This document shows, piece after piece, positions 34,500 through 45,655 of a DNA stretch of 64,000 bases. The translations under genes and the position numbers were made by a program. Every line of letters starts with the position of its first letter. Positions within the stretch are counted from its first letter, which is position 1. Source of the stretch: Heracleum sosnowskyi (Eukaryota; Streptophyta; Magnoliopsida; Apiales; Apiaceae); NCBI GenBank assembly GCA_030848705.1, contig CM061238.1, positions 74,300,685-74,364,684 of the forward strand, given 5' to 3'. The notes under the pieces were generated by a model. That model saw nothing but the letters and a program-made list of their open reading frames with translations. It did no database searches and had not been told where the DNA came from.

Positions 34500-37400
34500 A
34501 GTTAAACAGGTAAACCGTGTTATGTGGATTCTTGACAGTGGTTGTTCAAGGCATATGACCGGAGATAGAGCCCTGCTATCAGATTTACCTTTGGAGATAA
34601 CAGCAAGGGTATTACGAAAGGATATGGCTGTTTGAAGTTTGGAAATGTTATCATTGAAGATGTATCATTTGTGGAAGGTCTGAGGTTCAATCTTCTCAGC
34701 ATCAGTCATTTCTGTGACAGAGGATATGCCGTTTCCTTTGAAAGAGAGAAGTGTCAGATCCTTAACAAGAAGAATGGAAAGCCTGCTCTTCAAGGAGTAA
34801 GGAAAGGTGACTTGTTCATAGCTGATCTGCACTCGGGATCCAAAGACGAAGTTGATTGTTTTTATGCTAAAGCTTCATCAGATTAAAGTTGGCTATGGCA
34901 CAAAAAGATGTCTCACCTTAACTTCAAAACCATGAACTCTTTAGTCAAGAGGGAATTGGTTAGAGGTTTGCCTCAGATGGAATTTACACAGGAAGGACTG
35001 TGTGAGGCATGTCAGAAAGGAAAGTCAAAGAAATCTTCTCACAAGGGCACTGACACATCATCAATAACTGAACCACTTCAGCTACTGCACATGGATTTGT
35101 TTGGTCCAGTTAATGTGATGTCCATGTCAAAGAAACAATATGCACTTGTGATTGTTGATGACTTTTCAAAATATACATGGGTTTTATTCCTACATTCCAA
35201 GGATGAGACCCCACACCTGGTGATTGTCCATATAAAGTTGATTGAGCTGGATTCTAGATTCCCTGTTAGAGCCATAAGGTCAGATAATGGTACTGAATTC
35301 AAGAATGCAATCCTAATGACTTTTGTGCTGATAAAGGAATAACAAGACAGTATTCTGCCCCTAGAACTCCTCAACAAAATGGAGTAGTAGAAAGAAAGAA
35401 TCGTACATTGATTGAAGCTGCAAGGACTATGTTAAGTGAGTCTAAACTTCCAACGTACTTTTGGGCTGAAGCAGCGAATACAGCTTGTTATACTCAGAAT
35501 CGAACTTTAATCAACAAGGACTTAATGAAGACTCCTTATGAGATCATGAACAACAAGAAACCAACTGTCAAGTACTTTCATGTATTTGGAGCAAAATGCT
35601 TTGTGCTTATAGATGACAATGTGAAACGTGGCAAGTTTGATGCCAAGGCACAATAAGCTATTTTTGTTGGTTATTCCAGAAGATCTTATAAGGTCTATTT
35701 GGTTGGCAATCACACAGTAAAGGAAACTGTCAATGTTACTTTTGATGACACTAAGCTCCCTAATATCCAAAAAGAAGATTCATTTGAGAAGATGAAGTTT
35801 GATAACTTTCCAGACTCAGAATCAGATGATGCAGCCCCACCTGAAGTTATTGCTGGTAATGATAATAACAATGATGATAATGACCATGGTGGTGGTGGTG
35901 GAAACACTGGTAACAATGGAGATACCCCCAACACTGGAGAAGAATTATCAAGGCAATCAAGCAACAACTCAGGGGGAGCAAATGAAGGATCATCTAGTCA
36001 CTCACAACATCAAAGTGAATTTCAAGGCGAATCATCAAGATCAAATCTTCCAAGACAGACTGTATGGAATAGAGCTCATCCTTTTGAGCTGATCATTGGT
36101 GATCCAGATGTTGGAGTTAAAACTAGAAGTGCAACTCAGAATGCATGTCATTATTCAGCATTTCTATCTGAAATGGAGCCAAAGAAAACTGAGGAAGCAC
36201 TGACTGATCCAGATTGGGTGATTGCTATGCAAGATGAACTCAATCAGTTTGAACAACAGCAAGTCTGGAAGCTGGTACCCAGGCCAAAGAACAAGAAAGT
36301 AGTTGGTACAAGATGGGTATACAGGAACAAGCTAGATGAGGATGGCATTGTTACAAGGAACAAGGCAAGACTGGTTGCACAAGGGTATTCACAAGCTAAA
36401 GGCATTGATTATGATGAAACCTATGCACCAGTGGCTAGACTTGAGGCCATCGGGATGTTCTTAGCATTTGCTGCTTATTCCAATTTTAAAGTCTATCAAA
36501 TGGATGTTAAGAGTGCATTCCTGAATGGTGAGCTTGATGAAGAAGTTTATGTGGAACAACCCCTGGCTTTGAAAATCAGGAGCTGCTGGACTTTGTGTAC
36601 TTTCTCTTCAAGGCTATCTATGGTCTCAAACAAGCCCCAAGAAAATGGTATGACACTCTCTAGTTTTCTTTTAGAAAATGGTTTTGTTAGAGGTATCATA
36701 GACAAAACTCTTTTTTCAAAGAAACACAAAGGTGATATGATATTAGTCCAAGTCTATGTGGATAACATCATATTTGGGTCTACTAATGATGATCTCTGTA
36801 AGAGATTTGCTAAGCTAATGCAGAGTAAGTTTGAAATGAGTATGATGAGTGAGCTGAAGTTCTTTCTTGGATTGCAAGTAAGTCAAAGGTCAAATGGTAT
36901 ATTTATTTGTCAATCCAAGTATCTCAAAGAACTCCTCAAGAAGTATCACATGGAGGATTCAGCATCAGCAAGGACTCCATCTTCAACAGCAGTCAAACTT
37001 GGAGCTTGTGATAACTCTATGAAGGTAGATATTACAAGCTATAGAGGTATGATTGGCTCCTTACTCTATCTTACTGCTAGTAGACCAGATATTATGTATG
37101 CTACATGTTTGTGTGCAAGGTTCCAAGCGGACCCTAGAGATTTACATCTCGTTGTTGTTAAAAGAATCTTGAGATATCTTAAGGGTACACCTAACTTAGG
37201 TATCTGGTACCCTAAAGATTCTGGTTTTAATCTTGTTGGATATACAGATTCTGATTATGCAGGTAGTGTTGTGGATAGAAAAATTACCTCTGGGAGTTGT
37301 CAATTCCTAGGAGGTAGGTTGATTTCCTGGTATAGCAAGAAACATCAAACAGTTTCCAATTCAACTGCAGAAGCTGAATATATTGCTGCTGGAAGCTGTT

Positions 37401-37705
37401 GTGCTCAGATCTTATGGATTAGGAATCAATTAAAGGACTATGGCTTTGCATTAGACAAAATTCCCATTTTGTGTGATAATACAAGTGCCATAGCAATCTC
37501 CAACAACCCTGTGCAGCACTCGAGAACGAAGCACATTGATATCAGGTATCATTTTATCAGAGAGCATGTCATGAATGGTACTATGGAGTTACACTTTGTA
37601 CCCACAGAAGAATGGACTGCAGATATATTCACTAAATCTGTTGACGAATCCACATTTATCAAGTTAGTTGGTAAATTGGGTATGTTAAACAGTCTTAGTG
37701 ATTAA
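34500..37705 (+). pseudogene. Pol of the old copia element, multiply broken
   Basis: Protease starts at MWILDSGCSRHMTG (34522). A small deletion with frameshift follows near 34585, between ALLSD and FGDNSKG. TAA stops interrupt at 34884-34886 and 35654-35656, and a frameshift lies near 35310 inside integrase. Integrase signatures HMDLFGPVN, RSDNGTEF and PQQNGVVERKNRT are all readable. In RT, one base is missing after CCCC at about 36561 and the frame is recovered near 36660, so about 34 residues are read out of frame. The catalytic YVDD reads YVDN (second Asp changed to Asn). RNase H (TDSDYAG, AEAEYIA, CDNTSA) is intact to the stop at 37705. The enzyme is certainly dead. Confidence 0.9.
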
Positions 37706-38393
37706 CAATATCTCTGTCATGTTTGTTCTTTCAAAAATTCATTTTCTCTTGTCATTTAAATGATATTTATTGCTAATTCTCATTTAATATTACATGCTTG
37801 TAAATTTAAATATTTCTAAATATTTTATTTTCTTTAAAAATATTTTTCTCATATTTTTTAAGTGGAGAAATGTATTTTTGTTGAAAATATATTTATTTAG
37901 AATTATTTAGGTGTTTTTCAGATTGTAAATATTGTTGTTTAAATATTTCTGCAAGTTTATATTTATTTTATGCACTTTCACAATTTTCTGCATGTTTTTC
38001 TAGGATTTATGGAATTTTTTGTGAATTTTTCTAGTCATGTAAATAGTTTCATGTAAATATTTTCTGCATTTTATTTTAATTCATTTTCTTTCTTTAGTTT
38101 TCTACTAATAGTTTTTATTCTGTATATATATATTATTTTATTTTATTGCTTATTATTTATTATCTTTTATTTTCTATTTGTCTGAGTTGTTTTTGTAAAT
38201 ATTTTGTAATATTATTTCTGCTCTAACTCTTGCTTAGCTGGAAATTCAGTGCCAAATCCAATTCAGGTATTACTTTCTATCTCTCAATCCACTTCTTTTA
38301 CTATTGCTGAACCCAAGTGGTTGTTAGGGCTGACCAATGAATTGTAGATCCACAATCTCTATCCCAGGTCTTAGAGCCAAACAATGAGTCTAC
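37706..38393 (+). other. pol-ORF2 spacer of the old element
   Basis: T-rich DNA without coding frames, with a run TGTATATATATATTATTTT near 38121 and a pyrimidine-rich stretch (TTTCTATCTCTCAATCC, 38273-38289) before the second-ORF relic. It may correspond to the promoter-like spacer of the element at 56751-57440, but the sequence is not visibly similar. Confidence 0.4.
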
Positions 38394-39036
38394 AACCTAA
38401 TTACTTGACCTCTCAGCCTAAACAAAAATCAAATGTTAAACAAAGAAGTATTTTGATTGAAACACTGAGTGATCCCACAGCTCTGCCTCCTCTAAAGAAA
38501 TTCAATATATACTGAGGCATCTGTCAGCCCATCTGTATCCTCTCAATAGGATATGGACTGTGAAATGACCAATGAACTGTTTCTAGAGACATTCTCTCAA
38601 CAGAATGAATCTATTGAAATTTGCCATAGGGCCATGACACTTTGTACTGAGTCAAGCACACTCTCATTACTCACAATGGGAGAAGACAATTCCATTAGAT
38701 GAAACTCATGACACAGTGAAAGCAGAGCACCTGCAACTGGTTACAGTGCCTACCATTGTTACGGTAGAAGTGCCTTCATAGGCATCTGAGAGAAAATTTG
38801 ATTCTTTGCCAAATCAAATAGAATCATTTTCTACCCTCTCAGAGGGAACATCTCTGGCTCCCTAAGGGATTTTCCACTCGCAGATTTATCTAGAGAAAGT
38901 GGAAGGCAACTTGGTCAGTCTATCACTGAAGCAATTCAGATTTCAAATCCAAGTGATTTGATAGACATGATTGAGGATCGGGATTTGCGAACTCCCATTG
39001 CACCACCACTGACCTCTCTTGAAGAGGCTAGGGTGA
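38394..39036 (+). pseudogene. Second-ORF relic of the old element, left part
   Basis: Begins with ATG at 38394 (MSLQPNYLTS) and reads on with stops and frame changes. Near the nested element the readable frame is LTSLEEARV. With the insertion and one GGTGA copy set aside, the same frame continues at 48631 (SFNAGTDQKG), which shows that the young element landed inside this ORF. Function unknown; it sits where SIRE elements carry their env-like ORF. Confidence 0.65.
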
Positions 39037-39646
39037 TGTTGCCCAGTAAATAACAATTGTAGAAGGGGGTTGAATACAATTGTATAAGATTCTCGACTTT
39101 ATATAACACAAATATGAAAGATCAATAACAATAACAATAACAGCTTTATTAACTTTGATATAAAACTGTTACAAACTCTCTTAAGAAATTCTGATGTTCT
39201 TAAGAGCTGCTAGCTTACAAAAACTCTCTCAAGAAATTCTGTTCTTAAGAGCTTCTCTCCGATTATGTTCTCTCTCGAATGAATTACATAAATCGAAACC
39301 AAGACTGTGTTTATATAGTGCACACAGCTTCTCTATCAATAACAAGATAAGTCCTAATCATAACAAAGATAGAAACATATCTTTAATCGATAGCTGCATT
39401 CTACAAACCAGGAACAAATAGAATAAACTTCCATGTTTATCTAGACTCCAAATATAACTCGAAGTAGGAATCCTGATCAGCTTCAAGTCCTGATGATCAA
39501 ACCTGATCATAGTCTGAGTAGGAATCCTGATGATCAATAAGATACTGACGCTTGATCAAATACTGATGACCATGCAATACTGATGACGTCAGCAATCCTG
39601 ATCAGTTGAGTCTAGCTTCTGACGATCATTGAATTCTGATCTAACA
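39037..39646 (-). repeat. 3' LTR of the young copia element (610 bp)
   Basis: Plus-strand text begins TGTTGCCCAG and ends ATCTAACA. The U3 part (39460-39640) is crowded with CCTGATGATCA, ATACTGATGAC and AATCCTGATC words. Confidence 0.95.
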
Positions 39647-39655
39647 ATCTCCCCC
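39647..39655 (-). other. Polypurine tract of the young element
   Basis: GGGGGAGAT on the minus strand, directly before the 3' LTR. Confidence 0.9.
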
Positions 39656-39755
39656 AATCTCATACTTTGTAAAATAAAGTATAGATTCCAAATATTCAAT
39701 GATGTCAAAAACATGTATCAAAATGTACGAGTATCTTCAGAAACAACTTATCTGT

Positions 39756-40870
39756 TTAAGCTTTGTGATAGAACAGATTCATCTTCAAGAAGTTGGATAA
39801 TAAACTTTCTTCTTTTTCTTCAAGAATTTGAATCAGTCTTTCCTTAAGATTTCTGAGTTCTTCATCTTCCTCATTAATCTGGTAGATAGCTGCTCTGAGA
39901 TTCTGTATGGAGTTTCTCTGTAGACTGTGCTCTTCAAGCAAAAGATAAGCAATTTCCTTCCCATCAGGATTGAGAGAAAGATGAGTCATGCCAAAATTTA
40001 CTTCTTTAACAGCAGTACCCCTTTGCATTTCCACATCCTGACCTCTTTGATTTAAGTACATGGGAATATAATTACCATCGAAATTACTGTTTCCATCCAG
40101 TCTTCTTCTTATAGTTGACAAAATCATGTCAGCCCATACTTTGTACACTTGGTTCTTCCATCTTAACAGATAGTGAACATATTTCAGTTCCTGTGTAGTT
40201 TTCATCAGCAGATCTTGAATAGATAGAATCTTCACACTACCATCTTTCATGAAGTACAGAAGCTTTTCTTTCTTTTCAAAACCATCATGACAATCTATAA
40301 CTATATCAACAGCTAATAAATTGTTCAGGTTTTCAGAAGTTAAAGTACCTCCAATTTCTGTCAAGGAGTAAGGATCAACATATGACATATTCAGATATTC
40401 ACCATCTCTGTGTCCAATACCTCCTCTTGAATTACTTGACAATTGCTTCAGATTCGCAAACATTTTTAACCAGAGTGTTTTTGATCTAGCCATATCAGAC
40501 AAATCAACAACACTTGAAGCGCTTGTAATAATTCCACCAGACTGAAAATTGATAGGTGTATCACAGCTTAATGTGCTAATATGTTTCCACTTCTTGTATT
40601 TCTCCTTTTCATGAGCGTAGCTTCTTTCAAGTAAAGATTCTTGTCTGCTTGAATTTCTCCATTTTCTTTCATTTGAAACTTTAAGCCTTTGTAGATAGAG
40701 ATTAAAATCTTCATATGTTCTCTTTGTAATATCTCTTCTTATGGCTTCTTCTTCTTCATCTACTTCTTTGTTGTGACAATCAACAACAGTAGATAAGATT
40801 ATCAAATCAACCTCTTGCAGAATTTCAGATTCGTCAGGATCTTGAATATTGTCAGGATTAGAATCTTCAA
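39756..40870 (-). CDS. ORF2 C-terminal part of the young element, shifted frame
   Basis: An open minus-strand frame from about 40870 to the stop at 39756. The sequence before it reads in the other frame at the end of the 1611-codon ORF, so a small frameshift near 40870-40910 separates the two. About 350 residues, highly charged. The last 190 or so match the ORF2 end of the element at 62358-64000: LLYFMKDGSV, ELKYVHYLL, KNQVYK, YIPMY, RNSIQNLRAAIYQ, EELRNLKERLIQILEE. No signal peptide or membrane segment, so nothing supports an envelope role. Function unknown; the conservation suggests selection on this domain. Confidence 0.75.
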
Positions 40871-43800
40871 TTTGATTTGTATTGCTGAGAGTTGATTTAC
40901 TTGATTTTCTTCAGGTTCTTCTTCAACAATTCCATCATCACCAAAAGTAGATCTGTCAGGAACTACTAGAGTTTGAATAGGTTCAGGAATTTCTTCAATT
41001 CTTAACCCTCTAGACCTTGTCTGTCTAGGTACTGTTTGAGTTGAAGAACCTCTTTTACTTCTTCTAGCACCTCTCCTACCTCTGCTTCCTCTACCTCTAG
41101 CAGGAGCAGTATAGCTTTCCATTGTCTCTCTTTGTAGTCTCAAGAATTCTTCATGTGAGAGATCCGGATATTCTTCACTTGCTGTAGAGAGTGCTTTTCT
41201 GGCAAATAATTGTTGAACTCTTTTATCAGTGTGATAAAGAGTAACAATTCTACCGTCTTTTGTAGAAAACTTCTGGAATAAATTTGATGCATCTTCAGGA
41301 TTATCAATAATCACATCTTCATCACCTTCAGGAATTGTAGCAAGAATGTGTCCATGACCAGGTGTCAGGATTTGATCTTCCGTCAGGATCTGAGATTGCA
41401 CCAATGTTCTTACTGTCTTAACTCCAGAATCAGAAACATGAGTTGACTGTGTTGTTTGACTTTGAGAAGTTTGGATTGTCTTCATAACAACAGCATCAGA
41501 GGTTTCTTCTTGTATCGATTTGTCACCACCATCATCTCCAGTATCATCATCATTATTTCTTAATACTAGATCAGGTGTACATTTTGTCTGAATAACCTTC
41601 TCCCCCTTTTTGACATCAGGATTTGACAATAATTGCAAAATTAAGGAAAGAGAGGCTTGAATTTCAGTTACCTTAGTATCCAGAGAATCAATTCTTTGAG
41701 TGATTGAGGTTTGTTCTAAAACAACAGATTTCACTTGAGATTCCACTACCCTTAGTTGGAAAGTAGTAGGCACCTTTGTAAAATTATTAAAGATATCAGT
41801 CCTCACTTTTTCAGTTGAGCCCTTGATAGAATCAATCTCACTTTTCAGGCTTTTGGATAACAGAGTTGTAGCCTTCAGATGATTCTTCAAGTCTTGATTC
41901 TCTATAGACTTCACTGCATTATAGGCATGTTCAATAGCAGAAGAAAAACTGATAGATTCATCAGAATTGTGCCATGAATTGTTCCATTCATTCTGTCTAA
42001 ATGCCTCTGCAGGATCAAAGGAAGGAGTAGAAAAATCTTGTCTCTGATCTTTCCCAGTGGAAGCATTGCTAGCCATATATGTACTTGATGAACCAAAATT
42101 AGTTCCAAGACTAATCTTGAGTGCTGTAGCAAGCTGTTCCTTCTCTTTTCTATTCTCATTATCATCATCACTATCATCATCAGAATTATCATCATCAGAA
42201 CCATGAGATATATCAGGATCAGGAATTGCAATACCTTTCAGTTTATCCTGTGATTCTGAGATAGGATGATCCATTGGTCTTGAACGAAGTGGCTGTATCA
42301 AAATAGGTTCATTTTCAGGAGCACCACTAGCGTCAGGATGAACATCGTCAGGATTTGATATGCTTGCATCAGTATTTGCTACCAATGGTTCTTGTGGAGC
42401 TTGAGGTTCAGAAGCTGCTTCAACACTTTGAGCTAAAGGTTCTTGTGTGCTTCCCTCATTGACAATGTTCTCGACCAATCTTTCAACAGAAGCTGTAGCT
42501 TTGCCTGCATCTTCACTTTGAGAAGATGGTTCTTGTGTAGCTGGAATGTTGATGTCTTCATTCTCCCTTTGAGAAAATGGTTCTTGTGTGACCATTCCAC
42601 TAGCTAAGCCTTCACCCAAACTTTGATTGAGTGGTTCTTGTGTGGCAGGATCAACAGTAGCTGCTGAATTACTCTGAAATTCAGGTTCTTGTGGGCTTGA
42701 TCCTTTCAGCTTCTTCTGTCTCTGATAGACTAACTCTTCTGCATTCCTCTTTTTCTTTGATGTAGGTGTAAGACCAACCAAGGAAGCAGTTGTAGAAACC
42801 TTCTCCCAAGAATGTCCTCGAATCTGAGATGGAGAGGCTGGAAAGTCTGATATAGAGACAACTTTTGTTGCTGCATCAGGAATACTAACATCAGGATTTG
42901 ATGTCTGAATATCAGTATCCTTCATTTGCACTGTCAAAGGAATATGATACCTGCTCTTTGATAATTTCCTTGTCTTTTGTGGTTTTGACGAAGGTACCAC
43001 AACTTTAGTAGCAGTATCAGCAACTTCCTTGTTCACATTCATCACAGAGGATATAGGTAAGTCATCCTCTGAATCACTTTCATCAATCAACCTTAACTTC
43101 CTTTTCACAGGAACATTCTTAACAACCTTATCAGCTTTCTTCACCAGGACCCCTTGTACACCCCCTTGTATCTTCTTTTTAGTGAGTGGTGTAGAGGAAA
43201 AATCCTTTGAACCTGATTGCCTTCCAGACACATCAGTTCTAGCTGATTTCTTTGATTTTACAACTAAAGTCTTTTGAGAGACAGTAGAGGTGGTTGTTAA
43301 CTGTTTAGACTGTTTAGGTTGCATGCTTGTGTCAGGAACAAGGTGGGTTGGACCTTGTACCATAGCATTAGAAAGTAGTCCATAAAGTGCCTTATCCAGT
43401 CTGTAGACATAATCTGGATATTTAGGATCAATGAAACCAGGAGGTTGTTCAACATAAACTTCTTCCTCCAGTTCACCATTTAAGAAAGCACTTTTAACAT
43501 CCATCTGGAAAACCCTGAATTTCTTATGTGCTGCATAAGCAAGAAATATCCTGATGGCTTCTAGTCTTGCAACAGGAGCAAAAGTTTCATCATAGTCAAT
43601 TCCTTCTTGTTGGGAATACCCCTTTGCAACTAGTCTAGCTTTGTTTCTGATAATGACTCCATCAGAATCAGTCTTGTTCTTGAAAATCCACTTTGTACCA
43701 ACAATTGATCTATTCTTTGGTCTTGGTACCAGTTTCCAGACTTCATTCCTTTCAAATTCATTCAGTTCTTCTTGCATTGCAGTAACCCAATCAGCATCTT

Positions 43801-45637
43801 TAAGTGCATCTTCAACTTTCTTAGGCTCCTCCTTGGATAGAAAGTTATTATATAAACATTCATTCTGAGTTGCACTTCTTGTTTGAACACCTGCATCAGG
43901 ATCTCTAATTATCAAATCAGGAGTATGATCTTTTGTCCATTTCCTTGCTGGTGTCAAATTGTTTCTTGAAGTAGATGCTCCCCCTGGATTGGTGTTATCT
44001 TGATTGAAAGAATTTGATTGATTTGAAGCTTTCCCTGAATTATTGCTATGCCCTCCTGATGTGTTATCAGGATCTTCACTTGAATCAGTATCTGAAGAAT
44101 TCTGTCCTGATGATTGAGTTGACTCTGAACTTGTAGTTGAATGTCGTTGCTCCCCCTCAACATTAGCACTACTAGTTGTATCACTGTTGTTTGCATCATC
44201 AGTATTACTTCCATCAGTACCTGGTGAGTCATCAGGATTTGGTGACCCATCAGTACTGGATGAATGGACAGCTTCTGATTCACTTTCTTCAGGTTCCTTG
44301 GAAGCTTCATTTTCAAATAGTAATCTATCATATGAGTCTTCAATGATTCCAGTTATCTTCTTATCATCAAAAGATACATGTATTGACTCCATGACAGTTC
44401 TTGTTCTCAAATTAAAAACTCTGAAGGCTCTTGATGTAGGATAACCTATGAATATTCCTTCATCAGCCTTTGTTTCAAATTTCCCTAGCTGTTCAGGATG
44501 AGTTCTGAGAACAAAACATTTACAGCCAAACACATGCAAATGCTTCAGACTTGGTTTCTTCTCTTTGAGTGACTGATAAGGAGTGACACCATGCCTGTTT
44601 ATCAATGTGAGATTTTGTGTATAGCATGCTGTGTTGACTGCTTCTGCCCAGAAATATGTAGGTAATTTAGCTTCTTCCAACATAGTTCTGCCAGATTCAA
44701 TAAGAGTTCTATTCTTCCTTTCTACTACTCCATTTTGCTGAGGTGTGCCAGGAGCAGAGAATTGTTGAATGATTCCTTTGTATTTGCAGAACTCTTCCAT
44801 CTTTGAATTCTTAAATTCAGTACCATTATCACTTCTCAGAATCTTGACTTTGTACTTTGTGGTTGTCTCAATCATCCTCACATGATCCAACAGAACTTCA
44901 GGAGTTTCATCTTTTCTATGCAGAAAATACACCCAGGTGAATCTAGAATATTCATCAACAATTACAAGAGTGTACCTTTTCTTACTGATGGACATGATGT
45001 TGACTGGACCAAACAGATCAAGATGTAGCATGTGATATGGTTCTTCAATAGAGGATTCTGATTTACTCTGGAATGATGTCCTTCTTTGTTTTGCTTTTTG
45101 GCATGCATCACAGAGTCCATCAGGTGTATATAAGACATTAGGTAATCCTCTTACTAATTCTTTCTTAACCAACTCATTGATGTTGCTGAAGTTGAGATGA
45201 GAAAGCTTCTTGTGCCAATTCCAACTTTCATCTACTGAAGCTTTACTGATGAAACATGTAGGGGAGCCATCAGTATCTGAGAGAATGTTGGCTTCATATA
45301 TGTTACCATGCCTGTAGCCAGTTAGTGCTATCTTCCCTGTTGCTTTACTGACTACTTCACAATGTGTGGAATAGAAATTGACATGATAACCTCTGTCAGT
45401 GATTTGACTAATACTCAACAAGTTGTGTTTTAGTCCTTTCACTAGAGCTACTTTTTCAATGATGACATTTCCAATGATTATATTGCCATATCCCAAGGTT
45501 TGTCCAATGTTGCCATCTCCATAAGACACAGTTGGGCCAGCTTTTTCCTCATATTCTGATAACAGGGCTTTGTTTCCAGTCATGTGCACAGAACATCCAC
45601 TATCCATGACTAACACATTTTTCTTTTTACCCTGCAT
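40802..45637 (-). CDS. Pol-ORF2 fusion protein of the young element, 1611 codons
   Basis: Starts at ATG 45637, 15 bases after the in-phase gag stop. Protease Asp12 in MDSGCSVHMTG. HHCC finger His142, His147, Cys176, Cys179. Integrase triad Asp207, Asp270 and Glu306. RT from about 610 with Asp713 in QMDVKSAFLNG, but it breaks off at KALYGL (754, near 43375). From 755 the frame continues without a stop into ORF2-type sequence: a basic, Ser-rich segment; repeats of QEP(L/F/S)xQS (about residues 980-1100); an acidic tract; a coiled coil; DVKKGEKV; and an Arg/Gly-rich tail (ARGRGSRGRRGARR). YVDD, the RT thumb, RNase H and the N-terminal ORF2 domain are missing. Protease and integrase look intact. 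The last 15 or so residues follow a frameshift. Confidence 0.85.
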   Translation of the reverse strand: MQGKKKNVLVMDSGCSVHMTGNKALLSEYEEKAGPTVSYGDGNIGQTLGYGNIIIGNVIIEKVALVKGLKHNLLSISQITDRGYHVNFYSTHCEVVSKATGKIALTGYRHGNIYEANILSDTDGSPTCFISKASVDESWNWHKKLSHLNFSNINELVKKELVRGLPNVLYTPDGLCDACQKAKQRRTSFQSKSESSIEEPYHMLHLDLFGPVNIMSISKKRYTLVIVDEYSRFTWVYFLHRKDETPEVLLDHVRMIETTTKYKVKILRSDNGTEFKNSKMEEFCKYKGIIQQFSAPGTPQQNGVVERKNRTLIESGRTMLEEAKLPTYFWAEAVNTACYTQNLTLINRHGVTPYQSLKEKKPSLKHLHVFGCKCFVLRTHPEQLGKFETKADEGIFIGYPTSRAFRVFNLRTRTVMESIHVSFDDKKITGIIEDSYDRLLFENEASKEPEESESEAVHSSSTDGSPNPDDSPGTDGSNTDDANNSDTTSSANVEGEQRHSTTSSESTQSSGQNSSDTDSSEDPDNTSGGHSNNSGKASNQSNSFNQDNTNPGGASTSRNNLTPARKWTKDHTPDLIIRDPDAGVQTRSATQNECLYNNFLSKEEPKKVEDALKDADWVTAMQEELNEFERNEVWKLVPRPKNRSIVGTKWIFKNKTDSDGVIIRNKARLVAKGYSQQEGIDYDETFAPVARLEAIRIFLAYAAHKKFRVFQMDVKSAFLNGELEEEVYVEQPPGFIDPKYPDYVYRLDKALYGLLSNAMVQGPTHLVPDTSMQPKQSKQLTTTSTVSQKTLVVKSKKSARTDVSGRQSGSKDFSSTPLTKKKIQGGVQGVLVKKADKVVKNVPVKRKLRLIDESDSEDDLPISSVMNVNKEVADTATKVVVPSSKPQKTRKLSKSRYHIPLTVQMKDTDIQTSNPDVSIPDAATKVVSISDFPASPSQIRGHSWEKVSTTASLVGLTPTSKKKRNAEELVYQRQKKLKGSSPQEPEFQSNSAATVDPATQEPLNQSLGEGLASGMVTQEPFSQRENEDINIPATQEPSSQSEDAGKATASVERLVENIVNEGSTQEPLAQSVEAASEPQAPQEPLVANTDASISNPDDVHPDASGAPENEPILIQPLRSRPMDHPISESQDKLKGIAIPDPDISHGSDDDNSDDDSDDDNENRKEKEQLATALKISLGTNFGSSSTYMASNASTGKDQRQDFSTPSFDPAEAFRQNEWNNSWHNSDESISFSSAIEHAYNAVKSIENQDLKNHLKATTLLSKSLKSEIDSIKGSTEKVRTDIFNNFTKVPTTFQLRVVESQVKSVVLEQTSITQRIDSLDTKVTEIQASLSLILQLLSNPDVKKGEKVIQTKCTPDLVLRNNDDDTGDDGGDKSIQEETSDAVVMKTIQTSQSQTTQSTHVSDSGVKTVRTLVQSQILTEDQILTPGHGHILATIPEGDEDVIIDNPEDASNLFQKFSTKDGRIVTLYHTDKRVQQLFARKALSTASEEYPDLSHEEFLRLQRETMESYTAPARGRGSRGRRGARRSKRGSSTQTVPRQTRSRGLRIEEIPEPIQTLVVPDRSTFGDDGIVEEEPEENQVNQLSAIQIKLKILILTIFKILTNLKFCKRLI

Positions 45638-45655
45638 CAGAATAGTAAAACACTA
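45638..45655 (-). promoter_or_regulatory. In-phase TAG between gag and pol
   Basis: The gag stop TAG (45655-45653) is followed by five sense codons and then the pol ATG in the same frame, so leaky termination would give Gag-Pol. Directly downstream lies ATGCAGGG, a CAG|G acceptor-like word also present at the gag-pol junction near 60634. Confidence 0.5.

Noticed and set aside
39194..39421. 75-codon frame present twice, at 39194 and 48173
   Set aside because: It lies inside the LTRs of the young element, which explains the identical duplication.
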